Shown one piece after another: positions 35,593 to 45,225 of a stretch of 64,000 bases of DNA. The stretch comes from Ilumatobacter fluminis (GTDB taxonomy: Bacteria > Actinomycetota > Acidimicrobiia > Acidimicrobiales > Ilumatobacteraceae): positions 1-64,000 of the forward strand of contig NZ_SOAU01000001.1 of NCBI RefSeq assembly GCF_004364865.1, given 5' to 3'. Within the stretch, counting starts at the first letter, position 1; each line of letters begins with the position of its first letter. The notes under the pieces are model-generated. The model saw nothing but the letters and a program-made list of their open reading frames with translations. It was not told the origin of the DNA and did not search any database. Both the position numbers and the translations under genes were made by a program.

Positions 35593-36378
35593 TCAGAGGG
35601 AGTCGAGGAAGGTTCGCAGGGCGGGGTTGACGGTGTCGGGGTGGGTCATGTTGGGGGCGTGTGCGGCACCCTCGACCTCGATGACGCCGCGGTGGTCGGG
35701 CAGCGTGGCGGCGAGCGCCAGCGCCCGCTGGAGTGCGATCGCCTGATCGTCGGTGCCGTGGATCGACATGACCGGGCAGCGGATCTCGCCGGCCCGGTCG
35801 GAGATGTCGTCCCGGTTCAGGAGCGCCCCGCCGGCGAGGGTGAGCTGCGACGGGTCGATCGCCTGCCACTTCGGGATCCATTCCTCGGCGAGTTGCTCGT
35901 CGCCGAGGATCAGGCCGGCCACGATCTGGAACACGCCGGCCCGTTCCTCGTCGGTGCCGTTGCCGAACACGTGGAGCATGCCGCGGTAGCCGTCGAGCGT
36001 TTCCTCGTCGTCGGTGTCGGCCGCCGAGTCGATCAGCACCACGGCTCGCACCCGATCGGGGTGGGCGAGCGCGGCGCGCAGTGACAAGAAGCCGCCCTGC
36101 GACATGCCGACGAAGACGGCCTCGTCGATCTCGAGGTGGTCGAGCAAGGCGACGGCGTCGTCGGCCGAGTCCCAGTAGCTGAACTCACCGGTTGCCGCCG
36201 TGCCACCGAAGCCGCGCTCGTCCCAGCGGACGCAGCGGTAGTCACCGCCGAGCGCCTCCACCTGCCGGTCGAACATCGACCGGTCCATCAGGAAGCCGTG
36301 GCTGAACAGCACCGCCGGGCCGTCACCGCCCGTGTCGTCGTAGTGAACCGTGACCCCGTTGACCTGTGCTGTCCCCAT
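35593..36378 (-). CDS. Alpha/beta hydrolase
   Basis: Soluble alpha/beta hydrolase of 261 aa with oxyanion strand VLFSHGFLMDRS, WDERGFGGT and Ser nucleophile elbow FVGMSQGG; late GTDDQAIAL and VEGAAHAPNM supply the catalytic Asp and His. The fold is close to esterase or non-haem chloroperoxidase-type hydrolases; substrate unknown. It lies between two family E clusters. Confidence 0.88.
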   Translation of the reverse strand: MGTAQVNGVTVHYDDTGGDGPAVLFSHGFLMDRSMFDRQVEALGGDYRCVRWDERGFGGTAATGEFSYWDSADDAVALLDHLEIDEAVFVGMSQGGFLSLRAALAHPDRVRAVVLIDSAADTDDEETLDGYRGMLHVFGNGTDEERAGVFQIVAGLILGDEQLAEEWIPKWQAIDPSQLTLAGGALLNRDDISDRAGEIRCPVMSIHGTDDQAIALQRALALAATLPDHRGVIEVEGAAHAPNMTHPDTVNPALRTFLDSL

Positions 36379-36414
36379 CCCGCGAACCGTATTACACGCA
36401 TGCGGCCGGACCAG

Positions 36415-36497
36415 GTCGGTTGATGTCAGACATCATCCGACCGGGTCCTGAAACGCCCGAGCTGATGGACGTCGGATGATGTCTGACATCATCCGAC
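36415..36497. repeat. Family E palindrome pair
   Basis: 27-nt palindromes at 36415-36441 (centre CAG) and 36471-36497 (centre CTG) joined by CCTGAAACGCCCGAGCTGATG. Spacing is 56 nt start to start. It overlaps the start region of the upstream alpha/beta hydrolase and the stop of the next minus-strand gene. Confidence 0.93.
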
Positions 36498-36499
36498 CG

Positions 36500-36967
36500 T
36501 CAGTCGGGGTTGGCGAGGCGCGGCGGGAAGCCGCCCTTTGCGATGGGGCCCCAGCGGTCGACGGAGATGCGGATCAGGCACTTGCCCTGACGTTCCATCG
36601 CGGCGCGGTAGTCGTCCCAGTCGGAATGCTCGCCGGAGATGACCCGGAAGTAGTCGACCAGACCGTCGAGGGCGTCGGGGAGGTCGATCACCTCGGCGGC
36701 GCCCTCGACCTGCACCCACTCGTCGTCGAACTCGTTCGACATGACCATGATCGACGCGCGCGGGTCGCGGCGGATGTTGTGCACCTTGGCGCGTTCGGGG
36801 TAGCTCGACACGACGATGTGGTCGTCGCTCGACAGCCCCATCGTCACGAGCGACGATTGCGGCCAGCCGTCGCGGCGGAAGGTGTGCAGGACACCGTGGT
36901 GGCGTGGACGGACGAACTCGAGCAGCTCGTCGCGGTCGACTCGGCGGTTGGTGGCGATCGAAACCAT
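36500..36967 (-). CDS. PPOX-class F420-dependent oxidoreductase
   Basis: Split-barrel flavin/deazaflavin oxidoreductase of the Rv1155-like PPOX group (155 aa), likely using F420H2 or FMN. Motifs are GVLHTFRRDGWPQSSLVTMGLSS, YPERAKVHNIRRDPRASIMV and the C-terminal IRISVDRWGPIAKGGFPPRL, which is the usual ending of the family. The start is ATG 36967; a near-consensus TACAAC lies 7 nt upstream. F420-dependent enzymes are typical of actinobacteria. Confidence 0.82.
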   Translation of the reverse strand: MVSIATNRRVDRDELLEFVRPRHHGVLHTFRRDGWPQSSLVTMGLSSDDHIVVSSYPERAKVHNIRRDPRASIMVMSNEFDDEWVQVEGAAEVIDLPDALDGLVDYFRVISGEHSDWDDYRAAMERQGKCLIRISVDRWGPIAKGGFPPRLANPD

Positions 36968-37027
36968 GCCGTCCGTTGTAGCCGCTCGGACGGTTTCACG
37001 GCGACGTGTCAGGGGTATCGACATCCC

Positions 37028-37183
37028 ATGATCATCTTGGGAGTCATCCTCATCATCCTCGGGGCGTTGCTCTCGATCCCCGTGCTGTACACCATCGGCA
37101 TCATCCTGGCCGTCATCGGTCTGGTCCTGTGGGTGCTCGGCGCGATGGGCCGGAGCATCGGCGGCCGAGCGCACTACTACTGA
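37028..37183 (+). CDS. Small hydrophobic protein, DUF6131-like
   Basis: A 51-aa protein with two predicted transmembrane helices separated by a short turn (LIILGALLSIP then IGIILAVIGLVLWVLGA) and a basic, aromatic tail (GGRAHYY). The overall pattern matches the DUF6131 family of tiny actinobacterial membrane proteins; function unknown. Encoded divergently from the F420-type gene, 60 nt apart. Confidence 0.7.
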   Translation: MIILGVILIILGALLSIPVLYTIGIILAVIGLVLWVLGAMGRSIGGRAHYY

Positions 37184-37210
37184 CCCGTACCGAACCAACT
37201 GACCTGAACC

Positions 37211-37268
37211 GGGTCGGGTGATCGTGGGGAACGTCGACTGCGTCGTCGTTCCCCACGGCACCCGACCC
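37211..37268. repeat. Family C variant palindrome
   Basis: A 58-nt near-palindrome starting GGGTCGGGTGATCGTGGGGA and ending TCCCCACGGCACCCGACCC, with an inner GTCGACTGC region. It lies upstream of the Rrf2 gene. Confidence 0.85.
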
Positions 37269-37316
37269 GGTTCGCGTCCGGGCGTTCGTGCCGGCAGGCG
37301 GGTAGCGTCGGCGCAC

Positions 37317-37784
37317 ATGCGGATCTCCGAGCGGGTCGACAACGCCGTGCGGGCGATGGCCGAACTCGCGGTCGGCGACGGCGCGCCGGTCAAGGCCGAG
37401 TCGATCTCGTCGCACCAGGACATCTCGCTCAAGTACCTGCTCGACATCCTGCGCGACCTCAAGCGCGCCGAACTCGTCCGGTCGAAACGAGGCCCCGACG
37501 GCGGGTTCACCCTGAGCCGGTCGGCGACCGACATCTCGCTCGCCGACGTGTTCCGAGCCGTCGACGGGCCATTGGCCGACGTCCACGACGAGAGCCTGCG
37601 AGGGCTGTCGTACCCCGCCCCGGCAGAAGACCTGCCCCAGGTCTGGATGGCGATCCGCGGCAGTTTGCGTCGCGTGCTGGAGACCGTCACCGTGGCCGAT
37701 CTCGTCGAGCACCGCCTCCCCGACGCGGTGAACGAACTCGCCGCCGAGTACCGACGAACCACCGAGGAACGCTTTGGTCACTGA
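37317..37784 (+). CDS. Rrf2-family transcriptional regulator
   Basis: Winged-helix regulator of 155 aa. The N-terminal MRISERVDNAVRAMAELAVG through QDISLKYLLDILRDLKRAELVRSKRGPDGGF matches Rrf2. There is no cysteine in the protein, so it cannot bind an Fe-S cluster by Cys ligands, as in IscR/NsrR; it is more like CymR-type members that sense metabolites or partner proteins. TAGCGT lies 8 nt upstream of the ATG. The next gene, cysQ, overlaps its 3' end, suggesting a role in sulfur metabolism. Confidence 0.85.
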   Translation: MRISERVDNAVRAMAELAVGDGAPVKAESISSHQDISLKYLLDILRDLKRAELVRSKRGPDGGFTLSRSATDISLADVFRAVDGPLADVHDESLRGLSYPAPAEDLPQVWMAIRGSLRRVLETVTVADLVEHRLPDAVNELAAEYRRTTEERFGH

Positions 37785-38745
37785 TCTCGAACGCAACGCC
37801 GCTCTCCACGCCGTTCGGAGCGCTGCCACGCTGTGCTCCGCAGCCCAGGGTCGGCTCGTCGCCGGGGAGACGCTCACCAAGGGCGACGACAGCCCGGTGA
37901 CGGTCGCCGACTTCGCGGCGCAAGCCGTCGTCGTCGAGGCGTTGACCGATCGGCTCGGTTCGATCGAACTCGTCGGCGAGGAAGACCCGGCCGATCTGGC
38001 GAGCGACGATCAGGCCAGCCTGCGTGACGGCGTGACCGCGCTCGTGTCGACACAGTTGGGCCACGATGTCGCGGCCGGACAAGTGCTCGACTGGATCGGC
38101 GTCGGCGGCTCCGACGGGCGGTCCGACCGGTACTGGACCCTCGACCCGATCGACGGCACGAAGGGCTTCCTGCGCGGCGACCAGTACGCGATCGCGCTCG
38201 CCCTCATCGAGGACGGCGAGGTCGTGTTGGGTGTGCTCGGCTGCCCCAATCTCCCCAATCCCGACGGTTCCACCGGTGCCGTCTTCGTCGCGTCCGGCGG
38301 CGAGGCGGTCGCCTACCCGGCCGGGGCGACCGATCCGGTCCGGGTGGGGGTGGCCGAACCGGCGACGCTCGCCGAGGCTCGATTCTGCGAGTCGGTCGAG
38401 TCCGGCCACTCGAGCCACGACGACGCCGCCGAGATCGCGTCGCGGCTCGGGATCGTCGCCGAGCCGTACCGCATCGACAGTCAGTGCAAGTACGCGGCCG
38501 TCGCCCGAGGTGACGCGTCGATCTACCTGCGGCTCCCGACCCGGCCCGGGTATCGCGAGAAGATCTGGGACCACGCGGCCGGCAAGTTCGTCGTCGAGCA
38601 GGCGGGCGGTGTCGTCACCGACGTCGACGGCGCGTCGCTCGACTTCCGCCACGGTCGACGCCTCGAGGAGAACCGCGGCATCGTCGCGACCGACGGACGG
38701 TTCCACGACCGGGTGATCGAGGTCGTCCGCGACGTCCTGGCCTGA
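37774..38745 (+). CDS. cysQ: 3'(2'),5'-bisphosphate nucleotidase, CysQ-like
   Basis: Inositol-monophosphatase-fold metal-dependent phosphatase (323 aa) that hydrolyses PAP (3'-phosphoadenosine 5'-phosphate), the by-product of sulfate assimilation. The metal-binding motifs DPIDGTKGFLRGDQY and WDHAAGKFVVEQAGG are present. The only plausible start is TTG 37774 (GAGGAA 5 nt upstream), overlapping the Rrf2 stop. Related SAL-type and inositol phosphatases are alternatives, but linkage to a sulfur regulator and cysD/cysNC favours CysQ. Confidence 0.82.
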   Translation: MVTDLERNAALHAVRSAATLCSAAQGRLVAGETLTKGDDSPVTVADFAAQAVVVEALTDRLGSIELVGEEDPADLASDDQASLRDGVTALVSTQLGHDVAAGQVLDWIGVGGSDGRSDRYWTLDPIDGTKGFLRGDQYAIALALIEDGEVVLGVLGCPNLPNPDGSTGAVFVASGGEAVAYPAGATDPVRVGVAEPATLAEARFCESVESGHSSHDDAAEIASRLGIVAEPYRIDSQCKYAAVARGDASIYLRLPTRPGYREKIWDHAAGKFVVEQAGGVVTDVDGASLDFRHGRRLEENRGIVATDGRFHDRVIEVVRDVLA

Positions 38746-38787
38746 CGACACGATCGTCGATGCCGTCGACGCCGTCCGTCGACCGGC

Positions 38788-41700
38788 CTACGCCAGTGCG
38801 GTGATCCGGTTCGCCCGGCGCTGGAGGAGCAGGAGCACCACGGCGGCTGCGATCAGCACGGGGAGTACGAACTCGGTGCGATACCAGCCGAGCCAGGCGA
38901 TACCGCCGCGCTTCGCGACCGGCAGGTCGATCGTGACGACGGCGTCGTCGCCGGCGCGGAGCTCGACCGGGATCGTCACCCCGTCGAGGCGCTCGATGCG
39001 TCCCGATCGGTACGGCGACGACAACCAGTCGTAGTCACCCAACGGCCGGGCGTCGGTGAACTCGTCGGGCTGCACCTCGAGCACGTACTCGTCGGACGGC
39101 ACCATCGTGAACCGGTACGTGCCGTCGTGCGACGTCCATTGGCGTTCGACCTCGGCACCGTCGACATGGCGGAGCACGACGGCGACGCCGGCGACCGGCC
39201 GCTCCCAGGCGGTGTCACCGACGAGATCGTTCGGCTCGTAGTCGGCGTCACGGTCGGGGTCGACCCAGAGACGCCCGGTGATCTGGTGGAGGTGCACCGT
39301 CGCGATGTCGGCGTCGTCCTCCTCCGCCCATGCGCCGTTGTCGTCGATGATGCCGCCGTCGGCGGTGTAGGCGTTGGGACGATTTCGGATCGAGTCGGCT
39401 GTTTCGTTGCCGGGCGTCGAGTCGTCGTCGCGATCGGCGTAGCCGGTGAGTTCGACGACGTTCACGAACGGTGATTGGCCGGGGTCGTCGACGTTCACGA
39501 TGACCGTGAGGCGTCGGGTCTCGCCCGGTGCGAGTTGTGCCGATTCGGTGATGTGCCACCGAATGGTTCTGCCGTCCGTCGCGTCGGTGTCGGCACCGTG
39601 GCTCGCTGCGAGCACGGAGGTGCCGTAGGGGATGCGGTCGACGAACGAGAACGCACCCGACGGTTCCGAGCCCTGGTTGTGGATGATGATCTCGAACGCC
39701 AGCACGCCGAGCACGTCGTCGTGGCGCACCCACCGGGTCGCCACGGCGAGGTCGTACTGTTCCTGGAAACCGAAGTCGGTCGAGTGGTCGACGAGTGGTT
39801 CGAGCGCTGGTGTGTCGGGGTCGTCGCCGGCGTGGACGGGCGCGTAGGTCATGCCCGACACGGTCGTGTCGTCCTGCGCGACGAGCGCGTCGGAGTCGAG
39901 TCGTGCGTCGCCGCCGAGGTGCGGGTGGGTCGGCCTGAGGCCGGTGTGTTCGCCCCATCGACCGAACGGTCCGCTGGTCGAGTTCCGGTGGGCGACGGTG
40001 ACGAGGTAGTCGTCGCGGTCGGCGAGGGGCACCTTGCCGTCGTCGCGGAAGCGGTAGCGGCCGTCCGAGTCGGTCACGGCGGTCGTGAGGACGACCCCGT
40101 CGGGTGCGCGCAGTTCCATCTCGACCCCGCCGATCGACGGCTCGTCTGCGTCCTGGTCTCCGTCGCCGTCGACGTCGCGCCACACCCGACCACCGATCTC
40201 GATCGGTGCGGTCTCGCACAGCAGCGCGAGGCCGGCGAGTCCGGACGACTTCTCGAAGGTGTGGTCGGGTTCGGCGTTGCGTCCGTCGTACAGGCGGACG
40301 CCGCGCACGAACTCGCCGGTCGAGGTGTCGTGCCAGGCGATCCCGCCCGACCGCCACGGTTCGGCCCATCCGACGAGCGGGTCCATCTGCGTCACCACGA
40401 CGGCCTCCTTGCCGGTGCCGTCGTCGGGCATCGTGACGACGCCGCCGAGTGTCGTCTCGGCGTGCCACCCGTAGCTGTCGCCGTCGAAGAACTCGAAGCC
40501 GTTGCCGACGCCGCCGTCACAGTCGCCGGTGCCTTCGATGACCCAGCCGTCGCCGTCGGGACAGGCCCGTTGGAGATCGCCGGCGATCACAGTCTCGACG
40601 ATGTCGTGGGTGTCGCCGTCGGTCGTCGGCGCGGTGCTGTCGGGCATCGTCTGGTGTCCCCACCGGTCGCCGAGCGCGACGATCAGATTGCCGGCACCGT
40701 CGACGTCGATGTCGGTGACGGCGGGTTGGGGGTACGACACGACGTCGTGTTCGGTGCGGAACGGCACGGCGTCGACCCACGGTCGCCAGACGGCGGCGTT
40801 CGAGAGCAGGCCGTTGTCGTACGTGACGCCCCTGTCCGCGTCGAGGTCCCAGGCCAACCGCACCTCGAACCCGTTCCCGACCGACTTGGCTGTTCCGACG
40901 GTCTCGGTCATCTCGACGACGTAGGCGCGCAACTGGGTCGGGTCGCCGAGCGGTCGCGCGTCGGCCTGCTCGTCGTCGATCGCCCCGCCGGGTTCCACGG
41001 TCGACTCGGCGGAACAGACGACGCCGACGAGCAGGCGATCGTCCGATGTGATGCCGAGACCGAACGGGCGCAGGTCGCCGAACGGTGACGCCTCGGTGGC
41101 GTTGCATCGGCTGATCCCGAGCGTGTCGGCCGTGAGCGGTCGGCGCCCGGTCACGTCGCCGGACGGCAGCGCGACCGTCACGAGTTCGCGCCGACCGAGG
41201 TCGACGGCGAACAACTGTGTGCCGTCGTTCGTCACCTCGATGTCGCCGAGACCGGTCCGGTAGACGTCGTCGAACGCCGCCGCGTCGGAGCGAACGTCGC
41301 CGTCGGTGTCGTGCGGGTCGGTGGCGTTCCGGTCGACGATCGTGAGCAGCTCGGGCTCGGCACCGGGCCTGAGTCGGTAGATCGCCGTCGGGTTGCCGGC
41401 CGGGTTGAGATCGGACCGCAGCGTCGTGTGCCGCTTCACGAACGCGGCGGCATAGACGTTGCCGCGCCAGTCGGTGGCGATGCCGTGGATCGAACCGACG
41501 GTGTCGACGTCGGCGGCCGGCTCGGGTGCCAGGGTGAGCCAGTCGTCGGCGCTGTCTCCGTCGACAGCGCCGACATCGACGGTCGACGGATCGACCAGTT
41601 CGACGGCCGGGACGCGGCCGCCGTCGGGGTGATCGGCGGCGCGGTAGCACCCGGTGACGAGGGTGGCGCTGTGTGCGCACGACGCTCCGGGCACGAAGAC

Positions 41701-42114
41701 GCCGAACGAGCCGGTCGGCTCGCCGGTACACGAGTCGGCATCGTCGACGAACTGCACGTCGCTGCCGTTGTGGGGCCCGGTGGGGCCGGGCTCGAACCCG
41801 TCGGGCGTCTCGAACTCGAGTCGGATCGGGAACTGGTCGTCGTCGAGATCGACGTGCCAGGTGCCGGTGTCGTCGGTGTCGGCCGTGATCGCTCGGCCGG
41901 TGCGGTCGGTGGTCCGGATCGTGACGCCGGCGACGCCGGACTCCGTCTCGTCGTGTTCGCCGTCGAAGTCGAGGTCGTCGAACACGACGCCCCCGCAGCC
42001 CGACGAGTGCGCCGCCACGGGCTCGGTGGATGCCGTGACCGTCGTCGGGGACGCGACCGTCCAGCCGGTTGCCGTCGCGCCGAGCGCGATCACGAGCGAG
42101 AGGAGGCGATGCAT
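38788..42114 (-). CDS. Large SdrD-like surface-anchored protein
   Basis: Exported protein of about 1108 aa. N-terminal signal (MHRLLSLVIALGATATGWTVAS), then a first SdrD_B-type domain (GCGGVVFDDLDFDGEHDE..GVTIRTTD), a long middle region without recognised fold, a second SdrD_B domain (IGGRVWRDVDGDGDQDADE), a DUF11-like domain with LAFEIIIHNQGSEPSGAFSFVD, a third SdrD_B-like domain (GRLWVDPDRDADYEPND) and a C-terminal helix (VLPVLIAAAVVLLLLQ) before a short basic tail. Many Asp-x-Asp repeats suggest calcium binding. Likely a structural surface protein. I use ATG 42114; ATG 42144 is possible. Confidence 0.75.
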   Translation of the reverse strand: MHRLLSLVIALGATATGWTVASPTTVTASTEPVAAHSSGCGGVVFDDLDFDGEHDETESGVAGVTIRTTDRTGRAITADTDDTGTWHVDLDDDQFPIRLEFETPDGFEPGPTGPHNGSDVQFVDDADSCTGEPTGSFGVFVPGASCAHSATLVTGCYRAADHPDGGRVPAVELVDPSTVDVGAVDGDSADDWLTLAPEPAADVDTVGSIHGIATDWRGNVYAAAFVKRHTTLRSDLNPAGNPTAIYRLRPGAEPELLTIVDRNATDPHDTDGDVRSDAAAFDDVYRTGLGDIEVTNDGTQLFAVDLGRRELVTVALPSGDVTGRRPLTADTLGISRCNATEASPFGDLRPFGLGITSDDRLLVGVVCSAESTVEPGGAIDDEQADARPLGDPTQLRAYVVEMTETVGTAKSVGNGFEVRLAWDLDADRGVTYDNGLLSNAAVWRPWVDAVPFRTEHDVVSYPQPAVTDIDVDGAGNLIVALGDRWGHQTMPDSTAPTTDGDTHDIVETVIAGDLQRACPDGDGWVIEGTGDCDGGVGNGFEFFDGDSYGWHAETTLGGVVTMPDDGTGKEAVVVTQMDPLVGWAEPWRSGGIAWHDTSTGEFVRGVRLYDGRNAEPDHTFEKSSGLAGLALLCETAPIEIGGRVWRDVDGDGDQDADEPSIGGVEMELRAPDGVVLTTAVTDSDGRYRFRDDGKVPLADRDDYLVTVAHRNSTSGPFGRWGEHTGLRPTHPHLGGDARLDSDALVAQDDTTVSGMTYAPVHAGDDPDTPALEPLVDHSTDFGFQEQYDLAVATRWVRHDDVLGVLAFEIIIHNQGSEPSGAFSFVDRIPYGTSVLAASHGADTDATDGRTIRWHITESAQLAPGETRRLTVIVNVDDPGQSPFVNVVELTGYADRDDDSTPGNETADSIRNRPNAYTADGGIIDDNGAWAEEDDADIATVHLHQITGRLWVDPDRDADYEPNDLVGDTAWERPVAGVAVVLRHVDGAEVERQWTSHDGTYRFTMVPSDEYVLEVQPDEFTDARPLGDYDWLSSPYRSGRIERLDGVTIPVELRAGDDAVVTIDLPVAKRGGIAWLGWYRTEFVLPVLIAAAVVLLLLQRRANRITALA

Positions 42115-42221
42115 CGTCGGTCGATCCGTGTCGTGCCTGGTCATCGGCATGACCGGGTCGGATCTTGACGTTCTCCTGAAGTTCGCGACCCGTGGAGGGG
42201 TGGCAGTTCGCCGCAATTGTT

Positions 42222-42250
42222 GTATTGTCCGTAGTCTTACCGGACAATAC
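42222..42250. promoter_or_regulatory. Inverted repeat in the cysD promoter
   Basis: GTATTGTCCG (42222-42231) and CGGACAATAC (42241-42250) form a perfect 10-bp inverted repeat with a 9-nt spacer. A TATTGT or TAGTCT hexamer (42223 or 42232) of -10 type lies within it, so a bound repressor would cover the promoter. The regulator could be the nearby Rrf2 protein; this is a guess. Confidence 0.55.
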
Positions 42251-42275
42251 GACCACCGTTTCGAATGGACTTGTG

Positions 42276-43232
42276 ATGACCGAATCCGCCGGCACGACGA
42301 CCGGAACGATCGACGCCGACGGCCTGACCGCCGGCCGCCTGACCCACCTGCAACGGCTCGAGGCCGAGGCGATCCACATCATGCGCGAGGCCGTCGCCGA
42401 GAGCGAGCGCCCGGCGATGCTGTACTCGGTCGGCAAGGACAGCTCGGTGCTCCTGCACTTGGCCCGCAAGGCGTTCTACCCGTCGCCGCCGCCGTTCCCG
42501 CTGGTGCACGTCGACACGACGTGGAAGTTCCAGGCGATGTACGAGTTCCGAGGCAAGGCGGCCGAGGAGGCCGGCATGGAGCTGATCGTCCACCAGAACC
42601 CCGAGTGCATCGAGCGCGGCATCAACCCCTTCGACCACGGCTCGGCACTCCACACCGACATGTGGAAGACCGAAGGCCTCAAGCAGGCGATCGACCAGAA
42701 CAAGTTCGACCTCTGCTTCGGCGGCGCCCGCCGTGACGAGGAGAAGTCACGCGCCAAGGAGCGCGTCTTCTCGATCCGCTCGCCGCAACACCAGTGGGAC
42801 CCGAAGCGCCAGCGTCCCGAACTCTGGTCGATCTACAACGCCCGCCGCAGCCCCGGCGAGACGGTTCGCGTGTTCCCGATCAGCAACTGGACCGAGCTCG
42901 ACGTGTGGCAGTACATCCATCTCGAGCAGATCCCGATCGTGCCGCTGTACTTCTCGGCGCCGCGCCCCGTCGTCGACCGCGACGGCGTGCTGATCATGGT
43001 CGACGACGACCGCATGCCGCTCGACGACGGCGAGGTCCCGATGATGAAGAACGTGCGGTTCCGCACGCTCGGTTGCTACCCACTCTCGGGCGCGATCGAG
43101 AGCGACGCCGACACGCTCACCGGGATCATCCAGGAGATGCTGCTCGCGACCACGTCCGAGCGGCAGGGGCGCATCATCGACTTCGACGGCGCCGCATCGA
43201 TGGAGAAGAAGAAGCAGGAGGGCTACTTCTGA
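42276..43232 (+). CDS. cysD: Sulfate adenylyltransferase subunit 2
   Basis: ATP-sulfurylase small subunit (318 aa), transferring AMP from ATP to sulfate to form APS; works as CysDN. The PP-loop is [17 protein letters not shown] at residue 51, followed by HVDTTWKF and [15 protein letters not shown], both typical of CysD. The ATG at 42276 is preceded by the inverted repeat above. Cotranscribed with cysNC, 40 nt downstream. Confidence 0.95.
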   Translation: MTESAGTTTGTIDADGLTAGRLTHLQRLEAEAIHIMREAVAESERPAMLYSVGKDSSVLLHLARKAFYPSPPPFPLVHVDTTWKFQAMYEFRGKAAEEAGMELIVHQNPECIERGINPFDHGSALHTDMWKTEGLKQAIDQNKFDLCFGGARRDEEKSRAKERVFSIRSPQHQWDPKRQRPELWSIYNARRSPGETVRVFPISNWTELDVWQYIHLEQIPIVPLYFSAPRPVVDRDGVLIMVDDDRMPLDDGEVPMMKNVRFRTLGCYPLSGAIESDADTLTGIIQEMLLATTSERQGRIIDFDGAASMEKKKQEGYF

Positions 43233-43272
43233 TGAACGACGCAACGACGCTCGCCGATCGGAGGGTCCGCTG

Positions 43273-45174
43273 ATGGCACACGCATCCGATCTCATCGCCG
43301 ACGACATCGAGGCGTACCTCGTCTCGCACCAGTACAAGTCGCTGCTCCGCTTCATCACCTGCGGTTCGGTCGACGACGGCAAGAGCACCCTCATCGGGCG
43401 CCTGCTCTACGAGTCGCATCTCGTCTTCGAAGATCACCTGGCAGCGCTCGAGGCCGACTCGGCCAAGGTCGGCACCCAGGGCGGCGATCTCGACTTCGCG
43501 CTCCTGCTCGACGGCCTGTCGGCCGAGCGCGAGCAGGGCATCACGATCGACGTCGCCTACCGCTTCTTCTCGACCGAGCAGCGCAAGTTCATCGTCGCCG
43601 ACACGCCCGGCCACGAGCAGTACACCCGCAACATGGTCACGGGCGCGTCGACCGCCGATGTGGCCGTGCTGATGGTCGACGCGCGCAAGGGCGTGCTCAC
43701 CCAGACCCGCCGCCACAGCTTCCTCGTGTCGCTGCTCGGCATCCAGAAGATCATCGTCGCCGTCAACAAGATGGACCTCGTCGACTGGTCGCACGAGGTG
43801 TACGAGACGATCCAGGAGGAGTACCGCGACTTCGCGAAGCGGATCGGTCTCGACGACATCACGTTCATCCCGATGTCGGCCCTCAAGGGTGACAACGTCG
43901 TGGCCCCGAGCCAGCACATGCACTGGTACCACGGGCCGACCCTGCTCGGCTACCTCGAGACCGTCGAGGTCGACGATGCCACGGCGTCGGGCCCGTTCCG
44001 CATGCCGGTGCAGTGGGTCAACCGCCCGAACCTCGACTTCCGCGGTTTCTCGGGACGGATCGTCGGCGGCACCGTCCGTCCGGGCGACGCCGTGCGGGTG
44101 CTGCCCGCCGGCACCACCAGCACCGTCGACCGGGTCGTCACCATGGACGGCGACCTCGACGAGGCGATCGCCGGCCAGTCGGTCACCATCACCCTCGCCG
44201 ACGAGATCGACGCCTCGCGCGGCGACGTGCTCTGTGCCGGTGACGCGCCGGCCGAGGTCGCCGACCAGTTCGAGGCCCACGTCGTGTGGATGCACGAGGA
44301 CGAGATGCTGCCCGGCCGGCCGTACCTCCTGAAGATCGGCACCCGCACCGTCGGCGTGACGATCGCCAACCCGAAGTACCGCATCGACGTCAACAACCTC
44401 GACCACCTCGCCGCCAACACGCTCGAGCTGAACGAGATCGGCGTGTGCAACCTGAGTCTCGATCGGCCGATCCCGTTCGACCCCTACGCCGACAACCGCG
44501 AGATGGGCGGCTTCGTCATCATCGACAAGCTGACCCAGAACACCGTCGGTGCCGGCTTGCTGCACTTCGCCCTGCGGCGCTCGCACAACATCCACTGGCA
44601 AGAGGTCAAGGTCGACAAGGACGCCCGGGCCGAGATGAACAGCCATCGCCCCGGCGTGGTCTGGTTCACCGGCCTGTCCGGTTCCGGCAAGTCGACGATC
44701 GCCAACATCGTCGAGTCGAAGCTGCACACCATGGGCGTGCGCACCTACCTCCTCGACGGCGACAACGTCCGCCACGGCCTCAACCGAGACCTCGGATTCA
44801 CCGACGTCGATCGGGTCGAGAACATCCGGCGCATCGCCGAGGTGTCGCGTCTCATGGCCGACGCCGGTCTCGTGGTGCTCGTGTCGTTCATCTCACCGTT
44901 CCGTGCCGAGCGCGACCTCGCCCGGTCGCGGGTCGACGACGGCGAGTTCGTCGAGGTGTTCGTCGACACGCCGCTCGCGGTGGCCGAAGAGCGTGACCCG
45001 AAGGGGTTGTACGCCAAGGCCCGCTCGGGCGAGCTGTCGAACTTCACCGGCATCGACTCGCCCTACGAGGCGCCGGAGTCGGCCGAGGTGCGTGTCGACA
45101 CCACGTCGATCACACCCGAGGAAGCCGCCGACCAGGTCATCGCTCAACTGCGCGCCCAAGGCATCATCACCTGA
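43273..45174 (+). CDS. cysNC: Bifunctional sulfate adenylyltransferase subunit 1/APS kinase CysNC
   Basis: Fusion of CysN GTPase (residues ~1-440) and CysC APS kinase (~455-633). GTPase signatures are [17 protein letters not shown] and NKMD, followed by an EF-Tu-like barrel domain. The kinase P-loop is GLSGSGKST beginning at residue 467, with [15 protein letters not shown] and [12 protein letters not shown]. Together with cysD it converts sulfate to PAPS, which needs CysQ to remove PAP. 633 aa is normal for the fused form. Confidence 0.96.
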   Translation: MAHASDLIADDIEAYLVSHQYKSLLRFITCGSVDDGKSTLIGRLLYESHLVFEDHLAALEADSAKVGTQGGDLDFALLLDGLSAEREQGITIDVAYRFFSTEQRKFIVADTPGHEQYTRNMVTGASTADVAVLMVDARKGVLTQTRRHSFLVSLLGIQKIIVAVNKMDLVDWSHEVYETIQEEYRDFAKRIGLDDITFIPMSALKGDNVVAPSQHMHWYHGPTLLGYLETVEVDDATASGPFRMPVQWVNRPNLDFRGFSGRIVGGTVRPGDAVRVLPAGTTSTVDRVVTMDGDLDEAIAGQSVTITLADEIDASRGDVLCAGDAPAEVADQFEAHVVWMHEDEMLPGRPYLLKIGTRTVGVTIANPKYRIDVNNLDHLAANTLELNEIGVCNLSLDRPIPFDPYADNREMGGFVIIDKLTQNTVGAGLLHFALRRSHNIHWQEVKVDKDARAEMNSHRPGVVWFTGLSGSGKSTIANIVESKLHTMGVRTYLLDGDNVRHGLNRDLGFTDVDRVENIRRIAEVSRLMADAGLVVLVSFISPFRAERDLARSRVDDGEFVEVFVDTPLAVAEERDPKGLYAKARSGELSNFTGIDSPYEAPESAEVRVDTTSITPEEAADQVIAQLRAQGIIT

Positions 45175-45225
45175 CCGCCGGGCGGGGTCGGGGTAGCCGA
45201 CCCCGCCGGTCAGCTGATCGGTCGG

